A DNA stretch of 64,000 bases from NCBI GenBank assembly GCA_963834015.1, contig CAWIAG010000003.1:930001-994000 (forward strand). Direction: 5' to 3'. A model generated the notes under the pieces. The model was given only the letters and a program-made list of their open reading frames with translations. It did not search any database and was not told the origin of the DNA. Each line of letters begins with the position of its first letter. Positions within the stretch are counted from its first letter, which is position 1. This DNA comes from FEN-1297 sp963834015. Lineage in GTDB: Bacteria; Bacteroidota; Ignavibacteria; Ignavibacteriales; Ignavibacteriaceae. The position numbers and the translations under genes are program-made. Below, piece after piece: positions 44,428-53,482 of this stretch.

Positions 44428-46698
44428 CTATTGATTACTATTTTGTTTAAGCCTATTAATAGCGCCGACTACTGCAACGGCCGTCATATTTATTATATCA
44501 TCAACTGTAGCGCCGCGCTGAAGAACGTGAACTGATTTTTTCATACCCATAAGAATCGGGCCTATAACAGTTGCCTGGCCTATTCTTGCCATTAATTTAT
44601 ATGCAATATTACCCGAATTAAGATCAGGGAAAACCAAAATATTTGGTTTGCCTTTAAGATCTGAAAATGGATAAATTTCGCTCAAAATCTCAGATACAAC
44701 GGCGGTATCAGCCTGCATTTCACCATCTATTACTAAATCCGGTCGGAGTTTTTTAACAATTTTTACCGCTTCGCTCACTTTAACCGATTCGGGATATTTA
44801 GCGCTTCCGAAATTGCTGAATGAAAGCATAGCTACTTTTGGATCTACATCAAATGCACGTGCAATATCTGCCGCAGAAATAGCAATTTCGGCAAGTTCGG
44901 ATGAATTTGGATTAACATTTACGGTTGTATCGGCAAAGAAGAATACATCTTTTTTAGTTAGAACTATATAACATCCGGATACAAGTTTATAACCGTCTTT
45001 AACTCCCACGCATTGCAGGGCAGGCTTTATTGTATTTGGATAGTTAGTAGTTAAACCGCTTATTAAGGCATCTGCATCATTCCTATCACACATCATAGAG
45101 CCATAGTATATCGGGGCTTTCATTAATTCCCTCGCTTCTTTTAAAGTGGCTCCCTTACGCCGCCTCTTTTCAAAAAATGCCTGCGCATATCCTTCACATC
45201 TCGGACAGGTTTCCGGATCAAATATTTCAAATTCTTTTTCATCATAATCGAGATCGCTAATAATTTCTATAATTTTATTAAAATTACCTAAAAGAATCGG
45301 TTTGGCAATATTATCAGTATAGCAAACATGGGCTGCACGAATAATTTTTTCCTCTTCACCTTCAGGATAAACAACCCTTCTTGGACTCTTCTGAGCTTTG
45401 TGAACCATTACACGGATAATTTCTTTCGATAATCCGAGTCTTTCTTTTAATTCTTCTTTGTATACTTCCCAATCTTCTATTTTAACTCTTGCAACACCGG
45501 ATTCAATTGCAGCTTTTGCAACTGCAGGTGCAACGTACCAAAGTACTCTTGGGTCAAACGGCTTGGGAATTATATAATTTCTCCCAAACTCAAAGCTTTC
45601 ACCGCCATATGCACTGAAAACGGTTTCGGGGACAACTTCTTTTGCCAGAGATGCAAGAGCATTTACAGCAGCCATTTTCATTTCTTCATTTATTGAAGTG
45701 GCTCTTACATCCAAAGCACCTCTGAATATAAATGGAAAACCCAAAACATTGTTCACCTGGTTCGGGAAATCACTTCTGCCTGTAGCCATAATAAGATCGT
45801 CACGAACAGAAACAGCCTCATCATACATAATTTCCGGATCAGGATTTGCCATTGCAAATATAATCGGATTTGGAGCCATTGATTTTACCATTTCTTTGGA
45901 AACAACTCCGCCTACCGACAGCCCGACAAATACATCGGCGCCTTTTATTCCCTCTGCGAGTGAGCTGTATACTTTTTCAATAGCAAATGCAATTTTGTAT
46001 TTATTTAGATCTTTACGGTCTTTGGAAATATTGCCCTTGGAATCAAACATTGTAATATTTTCTCTTTTGGCACCTGCCCTTATATATAAATTACAACAAG
46101 AAATCGCTGCTGCACCGGCGCCGTTAACTACAATTTTCAATTCCGACATTTTTTTTCCGCATATTTCTGCTGCATTTATTAATGCGGCACATGAAATTAT
46201 TGCAGTTCCGTGCTGGTCATCATGAAATACCGGAATATTCATCGTATCTTTCAATGTTTCCTCAATCTCAAAACATTCGGGAGCTTTTATATCTTCAAGA
46301 TTTATTCCTCCAAAAGTAGGTTCAAGTAACTGTACTGTTTTAATAATTTCTTTGGGATCTTTTGTTTTAAGTTCTATGTCAAATACATCAATATCCGCAA
46401 ATCTTTTAAATAACACTCCTTTACCTTCCATTACCGGTTTCCCGGCGTGGGGGCCAATATCGCCTAATCCAAGAACGGCCGTACCATTCGAGATAACTGC
46501 AACCAAATTACCCTTTGCCGTATATTTATAAACATCATCGTCATTTTTTGCAATTGCCCGGCATGGCTCTGCCACACCCGGTGTATAAGCTAGGGATAAA
46601 TCTCTTGAAGTCAGGCAGGGTTTTGTCGGGACAACTTCTATTTTTCCCGGTCTGCCCTGGCTATGGTAATCAAGTGCCTCTTCTATTCGAATTTTCAT
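44428..46698 (-). CDS. maeB: NADP-dependent malic enzyme with phosphotransacetylase-like domain
   Basis: A 756-residue protein. The start at ATG 46698 is chosen because AGGAG lies eight bases upstream; the longer raw frame begins in non-coding A+T-rich sequence. The N-terminal malic-enzyme half (about 1-430) has the SLAYTPGVAEPC, FHDDQHGTA and VNGAGAAAISC motifs and oxidatively decarboxylates malate to pyruvate, making NADPH. The C-terminal half is the non-catalytic phosphotransacetylase-like regulatory domain seen in MaeB. Its product NADPH is a substrate for the Nfn complex encoded next door. Confidence 0.94.
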   Translation of the reverse strand: MKIRIEEALDYHSQGRPGKIEVVPTKPCLTSRDLSLAYTPGVAEPCRAIAKNDDDVYKYTAKGNLVAVISNGTAVLGLGDIGPHAGKPVMEGKGVLFKRFADIDVFDIELKTKDPKEIIKTVQLLEPTFGGINLEDIKAPECFEIEETLKDTMNIPVFHDDQHGTAIISCAALINAAEICGKKMSELKIVVNGAGAAAISCCNLYIRAGAKRENITMFDSKGNISKDRKDLNKYKIAFAIEKVYSSLAEGIKGADVFVGLSVGGVVSKEMVKSMAPNPIIFAMANPDPEIMYDEAVSVRDDLIMATGRSDFPNQVNNVLGFPFIFRGALDVRATSINEEMKMAAVNALASLAKEVVPETVFSAYGGESFEFGRNYIIPKPFDPRVLWYVAPAVAKAAIESGVARVKIEDWEVYKEELKERLGLSKEIIRVMVHKAQKSPRRVVYPEGEEEKIIRAAHVCYTDNIAKPILLGNFNKIIEIISDLDYDEKEFEIFDPETCPRCEGYAQAFFEKRRRKGATLKEARELMKAPIYYGSMMCDRNDADALISGLTTNYPNTIKPALQCVGVKDGYKLVSGCYIVLTKKDVFFFADTTVNVNPNSSELAEIAISAADIARAFDVDPKVAMLSFSNFGSAKYPESVKVSEAVKIVKKLRPDLVIDGEMQADTAVVSEILSEIYPFSDLKGKPNILVFPDLNSGNIAYKLMARIGQATVIGPILMGMKKSVHVLQRGATVDDIINMTAVAVVGAINRLKQNSNQ

Positions 46699-47586
46699 TT
46701 TTTCTCCTATTATAAATTTCCTCTTATGGATGAAATCATTATTTAATAAGTTGTACTTAAAATTTAATATGAAAAGAAAGAATTCTAATAAAATTCCGGA
46801 CAAAATTTTTCCCGTTAAAAATATAGTCTCTGCGCCAGAACATTAAATTATTTCCTAAATTTTAGTTCATCACATATAAAAATATCAAAACCTATGTATC
46901 AAATGCCTATTAATCTTTTAAAACATCCATAAAGTGTGCCATGTAAACAGCTTGTTATTAAAAATCCCATGAAATTCCGTGCATGAGAAGTTTTATTTAT
47001 ATAAAAATTCAGGTCTTAATATTATCGCTTCTGGAAAGTGCGGAAAATGTGAAATCAACTATGCTTTCACAATTAACATATCAAACTATCTAATAATTTA
47101 TATTAAGATAATTAGAATTATCTCATTTATGTGACATTCTAAAACCTCACAATAAGCTTTTTTTGAAGAAACAGCAGATTTATTTCCCACTTTTGAAAAA
47201 ACTTTTCTAAGTATAGGTAGAAGGATATGAAAGGCTAATAAAATAAAAAATTTCAACTTCTGTAGGTATTATAAAATTATTTTGTGGCTTAATAAACTTA
47301 ATTTAAGTCGGTTGGATTATAGTAAACTAATAAAAAGAAATGTTGCAAAACAGAACTTTCAGTGCCGGAACAGAATTTTCGCTTTCACAAATTATTTAAT
47401 TGGGTTAAGCATAAACTGATTATTTATAATATTTAAAACCTAAAAAACTGCCCTTCGGAATAACCAATTGATTTAGATTATCACACAGGGCAGTTTAAAT
47501 TAACTCTCCGTACCTTTATTTTTATAAAATTCTAAAAATCCAATCTTATTGAATCTTCTGCGATTCAGAGCGGACGTTATTAAATA
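46699..47586. other. long A+T-rich intergenic region
   Basis: About 890 bases between divergent maeB and the VOC gene's 3' side. No gene, RNA fold or repeat was recognised apart from the terminator at 47445-47496. Promoters for maeB lie at its right. Confidence 0.4.
47445..47496 (-). terminator. intrinsic terminator of the VOC gene
   Basis: On the minus strand a 10-bp stem AAACTGCCCT/AGGGCAGTTT with a 32-base loop is followed by a run of Ts, about 90 bases after the VOC stop codon. Confidence 0.65.
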
Positions 47587-47970
47587 TTATTTTTGTGAAT
47601 GAAGAGCAATAGCATTGCCCTCGGTATCAGAAAAAAATGCCATATAACCAACATCATTGGAAATCTTTGTCTTGGGCATAATAACTTTGCCTCCGGCTTT
47701 TTCAACATTCGACAGAGCTGCAGATAAGTCAGGGTTACCATTTAAATAAAGTTTTACTCCGTCAGTGCTTGGCTTATGTGACGGGCTCTGAACTAATCCC
47801 CCCGATGCTTTTCCATTTCCCGGTTCCGCGGGAAAAAATGCCATCTCTATACCCATCATATTCATTGTTTCCATTTTTATCTCAAATACGGTTTCATAAA
47901 ATTTCTTTGCCCTGTTAATATCCAAAACAGATATTTCAAACCAGTTTATTGAATTTTCCTTTGAAGTCAT
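47587..47970 (-). CDS. VOC-family (glyoxalase/bleomycin-resistance fold) protein
   Basis: A 127-residue single VOC domain (ISVLDINRAKKFYETVFEI, KLYLNGNPDL, FFSDTEGNAIALHS). Metal ligands are incomplete in the first half, so enzymatic function is uncertain. It is divergent from a GlxA-type regulator, with 157 bases between starts. Confidence 0.85.
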   Translation of the reverse strand: MTSKENSINWFEISVLDINRAKKFYETVFEIKMETMNMMGIEMAFFPAEPGNGKASGGLVQSPSHKPSTDGVKLYLNGNPDLSAALSNVEKAGGKVIMPKTKISNDVGYMAFFSDTEGNAIALHSQK

Positions 47971-48127
47971 ATACCCGATCCTTTCTATTATATTATAATT
48001 AAGTTACTAATGATTTCTAAACCTATAATTCTATTTGTAATATTATCCACCAAAATGTATAAATAATAGTGGCAAATATGACATCTTTAAATGGTATATT
48101 TGCCAGAACAATTCGGAGTTAATTTAA

Positions 48128-49120
48128 ATGAAAGTAGCAATACTAAACTATACCGGTGCTGTCAGCAGCAGTGTTATGGGTCCATATGATATCTTAACTA
48201 AAATAGATATGACAAAGCAATTATTTGGTGTCTTAAATAACAAAGTTGATTTCGAAGTGGATATTGCCAACTCTCTTAAGATAGACAAATATTTACCCGG
48301 TTTTGTAAGAGGCAGCAAAACTATTGGGGATCAAAAGAAATATGATCTGGTAATTATTCCCGCAATGAATTTTGAATTAGTTGAAAAAGTTCTAAAAGAT
48401 GAAAAAAAGATGATTGAATGGATAAGGCAGCAATATAATGCCGGAAGTGAAGTTGCTTCAGTATGCCTGGGTACTTTCTTGCTGGCTGCTGCAGGAATTC
48501 TTGACGGAAGAAGAGCCACAACTCATTGGATGGGTGTACCTTTGTTTAGAAAGCTTTATCCACAAGTCAAGTTGGAAGATGATAAAGTAATTATTGATGA
48601 GGGAAGAATTTATTCCTGCGACGCTGCATTTTCCTTCACTTCGTTAATGATTTATCTAATTGAAAAATTTTGCGGGCGTGAACTGGCCTTGGCCGCTTCA
48701 AAAGTAATGATGATACAGGTACACGACAGCGGACAAAACTCATTTGCAATATTTGATCTTCAAAGAAGCCATGCCGACAAAGGAATACGTGAAGTGCAGG
48801 AATTCATTGAACAGAATTATTGTGATGAACTTTATGTTAAAAAGCTTGCAAATAAATTTAATATTTCTAATCGTACGCTTATAAGGCGGTTTACCGAAGC
48901 AACCGGCAATACTCCACTTGAATATATTCAGCGCGTGAGAGTGGAAGCTGCTAAAAGGTTGTTGGAAAAAGGAAAGGTTGGTATTGAACAGGTCTGTGTA
49001 AAATCCGGGTATGAAGATTTCAACTTTTTCTGTGAAATATTCAGGCGCAATACAGGTTTATCCCCCCAGGCGTACAGGCGCAGATATGCAAATATGTTTA
49101 ATGAATCGGTTTTGAGTTGA
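48128..49120 (+). CDS. GlxA-family transcriptional regulator
   Basis: A 330-residue regulator with an N-terminal DJ-1/PfpI-like domain (about 1-195, nucleophile-elbow SVCLGTFLLAAAGIL) and a C-terminal AraC-type double helix-turn-helix (about 225-325, LANKFNISNRTLIRRFTEATG). Such proteins sense small molecules and control nearby catabolic or detoxification genes. Its target may be the divergent VOC gene. Confidence 0.92.
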   Translation: MKVAILNYTGAVSSSVMGPYDILTKIDMTKQLFGVLNNKVDFEVDIANSLKIDKYLPGFVRGSKTIGDQKKYDLVIIPAMNFELVEKVLKDEKKMIEWIRQQYNAGSEVASVCLGTFLLAAAGILDGRRATTHWMGVPLFRKLYPQVKLEDDKVIIDEGRIYSCDAAFSFTSLMIYLIEKFCGRELALAASKVMMIQVHDSGQNSFAIFDLQRSHADKGIREVQEFIEQNYCDELYVKKLANKFNISNRTLIRRFTEATGNTPLEYIQRVRVEAAKRLLEKGKVGIEQVCVKSGYEDFNFFCEIFRRNTGLSPQAYRRRYANMFNESVLS

Positions 49121-49214
49121 CAACCAACTGATTTTTTCATGATATGTAAAGTTAACAAACCGGCAAAATACTTTTTAATTGAATTTGACGGATACTATTG
49201 TTGTTACGTTTATG

Positions 49215-49915
49215 TTACTTTTTTATGTAAGAAACACTCATACCTCTATCTCCGTTTTCCGGATCGGTTACTATAATTTCTATTTTATCATAATCTTTTA
49301 ATTCTAAGTATTCAGTATTTGATTTTTTAAATTGGACTAAATAACCATATAAGGTTTTCCCTCTTGCATACTCATTAACTTTATTGATATTTATTATCTG
49401 AATGTTCTTTCCATTCATTTTTATATCAATATCTTTTTCACTTAATGAATCGGGAGCAATATTATAATTAATTAAATCTTTACCTTTAACCAGCAGGGCA
49501 CGTGTCAAACTCATTGGTCTAAAGTATACCATATAAGTTTCATACGGAGCAACTTGCGGCGCAAAAATATTAACTCCGTACACTTCCAGCCTGTTGTATG
49601 AAGGACTTATAATTAAATTTTTATAATCCGGAATATTCCATGCCCAAAATTAAAGCCGGGTTTGCCATAGTCGCTTTCTTTTATTGCATACAAACAATGA
49701 TAATTCGATACTGGTATTTTTAGTTCATAATAGCCCCATTTATCAGAATAAGTTGTATAAAGATCCTTAAAATTTCTATCTTTCAAATGCACCACAACGC
49801 TATCCAAATGATGACTTTCAAAATCTCTTACATACTCCGATATTTTAACGCTATCCTGTGCATTTATGTAATTGAAGAATAATATTACTGCGATTAGTAG
49901 CTTGAACAATTTCAT
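49215..49915 (-). pseudogene. secreted protein with carboxypeptidase-like regulatory domain, one apparent frameshift
   Basis: With one base restored this is a 233-codon secreted protein. The signal peptide is at 1-19 (ending INAQ), then a beta-rich carboxypeptidase-like regulatory part (about 25-95) and a longer beta region (for example FRPMSLTRALLV). Both halves are coherent but in different frames. Restoring one T in the run complementary to AAAA at 49646-49649 gives NFWAWNIPDYKNLIISPSY and joins them. Function unknown; such proteins are common extracellular proteins in Bacteroidota-like genomes. Confidence 0.7.
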
Positions 49916-50003
49916 AAATTTTCTAACAAATCAATAATATATTATATTTTATAAAAATAAAATCCCCATATTCTAAAAAAACCTTGACAAATAATTGCTA
50001 AAG

Positions 50004-50057
50004 TTCATTCATCCATTCAATAATTCATCCATTCACTCATTCATCCATTCATTCATT
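50004..50057. repeat. tetranucleotide-type tandem repeat at the end of DinB gene
   Basis: A run of ATTC/ATCC tetramers, arranged partly as 12-base ATTCATCCATTC units with small variations, overlaps the last bases of the DinB gene. Such slippage-prone tracts can vary in copy number. Confidence 0.65.
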
Positions 50058-50567
50058 CTCCCCATTTCGCTTTCGGCCTGTTTAGTAAAATCCAGAAGAT
50101 ATAGTCGACTAAAGGCGGTTCACCTCCTAATTCACGGAGCCGGATGTTTACCTGCCCGCGGTGGTAACTGCTATGAAGAGCCACTTGCAATAACGATTCG
50201 GTAATTGTTATATAGTTCTGTACTTTCCCGATCTTAGCCTCAAAAAATTTAATCCCCGGTATTTCAAGTATGGAGTCTAATTTTTTTTCTTCAACACTGT
50301 CTAAAAAACCATAGACTTTTTCATAGAATTCATGCCCTCAATTTAAAACAGACGACAAGTCTTTAAAATCAGCTATATCCTTTAATTTTAAGGGAAGCTT
50401 TTCCCATAAACATAGATAAGCATGTTGCACCATATGAATATGAAAGAATTTACTTTTAATTTTCCATCATTCTCTGTTCCGGCAGTATTTAGAACAATTT
50501 GCCAAACAGTTGCATCCGCCCACTGCATGTGTTCAAATAAGTCATATATATGATTGGATTTTTGCAT
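50053..50567 (-). pseudogene. DinB-family protein, frameshift and nonsense
   Basis: This segment translates as a DinB/YfiT-like four-helix protein of about 171 residues starting MQKSNHIYDLFEHMQWADA and ending RGQVNIRLRELGGEPPLVDYIF. The His ligands (in EHMQW, HMVQH and HSSYHRGQ) are recognisable. A frame change occurs in the A-run near 50460, and a TGA stands at 50338-50340 where Trp is expected. It is thus either a pseudogene or an allele with two sequence errors. Confidence 0.72.
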
Positions 50568-50831
50568 GTAATATCCCGGTTAAATAATTTATGATTTAAT
50601 TAATATTAAATGATTTACTTCATGTAACTCTTTATAGAATAACTCAATTGATAATAATAAGTTTATAATTAAAAATTTTACTATACATTCATACTACTGT
50701 TTTGACCTCTTCTTTAACATATGCTAGGGAAAATATGTCCGGATTCTTTATAATTTATATTTTTCTCCACTTTCAGGGCCATCGAAAAACACGCATGTAC
50801 AAAATCTCCCGTGAAATTTTCGTACTTTTAA

Positions 50832-51884
50832 TCAGGCCGTAGCACCTCCGCAACTGGAACCCGCCCCTGCAGTGCATCCATAACAATGCTGTCCTGTTAT
50901 GATCCTTCGATTTTCAAGCAATGATGTTTTAAAATCTTTAATATGGCTTGGCACCCCGTGGTTCAAATTTAATTCCAGCATCTGGTTAAAATCGCAATCA
51001 TAAAGTTTTCCATCCCAACCTACCGAAAGTGTAAATTTGCACATAACGTTTTGTGCAGCGCCCGGGTTAAATGAATTGCTTAATTTTTCCATATAGGTTT
51101 CATAATTTCCCGAAGAAATAAGGTAATCAAGAAACCTGCTAATAGGCATATTGGTAATAGTATAAAGATTATTAAAAACCAGCCCGTAATTTTTTAACAA
51201 CTCACGCTTATATTCTTTTTCCAACTCTGACTGTGAACCGGGAAGGAAAGCGCCCGCGGGATTATATACAAGATTAAATTTCAGTCCGGAATTTTCTTTG
51301 CCATAACCAAGGTTATTCAGTATTTTTATGGCAGAAACAGATTTTTCAAAAACACCTTCACCTCTTTGCTTATCCGTTAAAAATGATTTATAAAACGGAA
51401 GTGAAGAAATAATTTCTACTTTGTTCTCAGCCATAAACTCAGGATAGTCTTCGAAACCGTTTGCGATAAGTATTGTTAAATTAGAACGTACCATAATATG
51501 TTTGCCCATTTTACTTATTTCAGAAACAAACCATTTGAAATAAGGATTCATTTCGGGCGCACCTCCGGTTATATCAACGGTTAATATATCCGGCGAGGCA
51601 AGAGCTTTCAGGCATAATTCCATAGTCGCCTTCGTCATTATTTCTTTCCTGTCCGGGCCTGCATCAACATGGCAGTGCTTACATACCTGGTTGCACATTT
51701 TACCAACGTTTACCTGGAAGATCTCAATTTTACCGCTGGTAAGAGTTCCATTGCCTGTTAATTCAAATTTATTGTCAAATAAGGGTATTCCGGAAGACTG
51801 GTTTATTATTTTCAATTGTTCTTCTGCATTCGCCAATTTCTCTCCGGATGCCATCATGCTTTTATTTCTTATTTTTAATTCCAT
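50832..51884 (-). CDS. ArsS-like radical SAM protein
   Basis: A 350-residue radical SAM enzyme with the CxxxCxxC cluster in KMCNQVCKHCHVDAG and the C-terminal Cys-rich tail QHCYGCTAGAGSSCGGATA, as in the ArsS (arsenosugar biosynthesis) group. ArsS is thought to build the 5-deoxyadenosyl-arsenic precursor of arsenosugars. It lies four bases after an AhpD-like gene that commonly accompanies arsS. The methyltransferase ArsM that normally goes with the pair is not in this window. Confidence 0.85.
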   Translation of the reverse strand: MELKIRNKSMMASGEKLANAEEQLKIINQSSGIPLFDNKFELTGNGTLTSGKIEIFQVNVGKMCNQVCKHCHVDAGPDRKEIMTKATMELCLKALASPDILTVDITGGAPEMNPYFKWFVSEISKMGKHIMVRSNLTILIANGFEDYPEFMAENKVEIISSLPFYKSFLTDKQRGEGVFEKSVSAIKILNNLGYGKENSGLKFNLVYNPAGAFLPGSQSELEKEYKRELLKNYGLVFNNLYTITNMPISRFLDYLISSGNYETYMEKLSNSFNPGAAQNVMCKFTLSVGWDGKLYDCDFNQMLELNLNHGVPSHIKDFKTSLLENRRIITGQHCYGCTAGAGSSCGGATA

Positions 51885-51888
51885 TTTA

Positions 51889-52221
51889 TCACATAGATAA
51901 TTTAGTATTTACATTTTTCATCTGAACGCCATGAACTAATGATGCGCCTCCCCTGATTGCACTGGCTACATGAATAGCTTCAGTCATTTGTTCCAGATCA
52001 GCACCTTTGGCAAGGCTTTCCTGTGTATAGGCATCAATGCAATATGGGCATTGAACTGCATGGGCGACAGCTAAGGCTATTAATGCTTTTTCCCTTTCGG
52101 TTAAAGCGCCGGCTGCAAATACCGCTCCATACCAATCACTAAATTTTTTCCATAGATCGGGGGCACCTTCGCTCATTTCTGCAAATTTACTTAAGTCTTT
52201 AGGATTATAATAAGTTTCCAT
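51889..52221 (-). CDS. AhpD-like, arsenosugar-associated peroxidase-like protein
   Basis: A 110-residue carboxymuconolactone decarboxylase/AhpD-fold protein with the CxxC site HAVQCPYCIDAYTQ. The start METYY and the stretch AIRGGASLVHGVQM match the small peroxidase-like protein found next to arsS genes. It probably acts in thiol chemistry. Co-transcribed with the downstream arsS-like gene. Confidence 0.88.
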   Translation of the reverse strand: METYYNPKDLSKFAEMSEGAPDLWKKFSDWYGAVFAAGALTEREKALIALAVAHAVQCPYCIDAYTQESLAKGADLEQMTEAIHVASAIRGGASLVHGVQMKNVNTKLSM

Positions 52222-52504
52222 AAATTCTCCTTACATGAATTTGAACAATTTTAATTACAATTAAATTATTTATTTTTTAACCAAACCGGTTTCGGTAGGG
52301 TGATATAGAATATTGATATATTTTATTTGAATTAATATAGAAAAAACCCTGTTTATTATCTTAACATTTTTATAAATTTTTTGTATCAATTAAATCAATC
52401 ACATATTGGTTCAATCTATGCCTCCTTGAATAATCACTCTAAGGGTAACAGCATTTATCTATCCAAAAACAAGCCATTGCATCACGAAAAGATCCGGAAA
52501 ACTC

Positions 52505-52963
52505 TTATCTGTTAAATTGAGATAAATGATGGTTCAAATGAGTGTAAGCCAATTTCCCCCATTGATTGCTGTTAAGCTTGCCGAAAACAGGGTGAATTCT
52601 ACACTGAGTATTTTGGAATGAAGCCGCAAAATCATTAATCAGTTTTATACAAACCTCTCTATCTTTTTCAAATTCAATAGGTTTTGTCCCGCCAACTCCC
52701 TGCTCCAATTCTTTCACCGTTTTTACTTTACCTTTGGGAATAGGCATACCCATAAGAACCAGCCGTTTCACAATAGAACCGAGCACAGGTTTCCCAACAT
52801 ATTCAGTCTCCCTCAATCCCATCGACATTTTTAATTGATCAGAGCAGTGACAAATCATTTCATGAACATTCATCTTACCCCACTGCGCTTTATCTTCAAT
52901 AGAAACATTGAGTACTCTATTAATCAGGCTTTTTTTTACAGGTTCATCTATGATATTTTTCAT
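52505..52963 (-). CDS. DUF1569 (DinB-like) protein
   Basis: A 152-residue protein of the DUF1569 type, a DinB-related helical fold. It contains NVHEMICHCSDQL and HPVFGKLNSNQWGKLAYTHLNHHLSQF, with the conserved His-containing helix ends. Function unknown; DinB-like folds often bind metal. The intergenic region above it shows no gene. Confidence 0.78.
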   Translation of the reverse strand: MKNIIDEPVKKSLINRVLNVSIEDKAQWGKMNVHEMICHCSDQLKMSMGLRETEYVGKPVLGSIVKRLVLMGMPIPKGKVKTVKELEQGVGGTKPIEFEKDREVCIKLINDFAASFQNTQCRIHPVFGKLNSNQWGKLAYTHLNHHLSQFNR

Positions 52964-52994
52964 TCCACACTTTCATTAATTGTTTTTTTCAATT

Positions 52995-53357
52995 TTATTC
53001 GTCCCTGTTAACTTTCTCCGGTGAAAATGCTGGCAGACAAACCGCAATATATTCTGCTCCATCTATTCCGGGAGTGCTGTACTGCACCCACTCATCTTTT
53101 AATACTTGTATTGCCTGCCCTTCGTTCACAACAATAAAACCGCCTCTGTAAGCAACCCTCAACTTACCTTTTAATACTACTGTGTATTCATCAAATTCCG
53201 GAGTTTGCCCGGGCTCGATCCAGCCTCCCGGACTTTTCATTCTTGCAATACTAACCGGTTCTGTTTTAGTATTAACTCTTCCAACATACTCTTCAATTAT
53301 TTTTGGTTTGTTCCCGGCCGCTCGGACAATAACTGGCGAATCTATTAATTTGGGCAT
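52995..53357 (-). CDS. cupin-domain protein
   Basis: A 120-residue single cupin domain with GGWIEPGQTPEFDEYTVVLKGKL and ALQ-like second strand motif. The ATG at 53357 is preferred because AGGTGAGG lies five bases before it; a GTG three codons earlier is less likely. The canonical histidines are largely replaced, so metal binding is uncertain. It ends 31 bases before the DUF1569 gene, same strand. Confidence 0.75.
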   Translation of the reverse strand: MPKLIDSPVIVRAAGNKPKIIEEYVGRVNTKTEPVSIARMKSPGGWIEPGQTPEFDEYTVVLKGKLRVAYRGGFIVVNEGQAIQVLKDEWVQYSTPGIDGAEYIAVCLPAFSPEKVNRDE

Positions 53358-53482
53358 AATCCTCACCTTAAAAATTTTATCTTTAGAGACATTATAACAT
53401 AATTATTTTTTAATTAAATTCCCTCTGATTATAATAAAAATTTTAATAATAACTTTTTCTCCATTTTATGAACGGTGGGAAC

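Noticed and set aside
50004..50057. Possible CRISPR-like repeats
   Set aside because: Units are 4-12 bases without spacers of constant length; this is simple tandem sequence.
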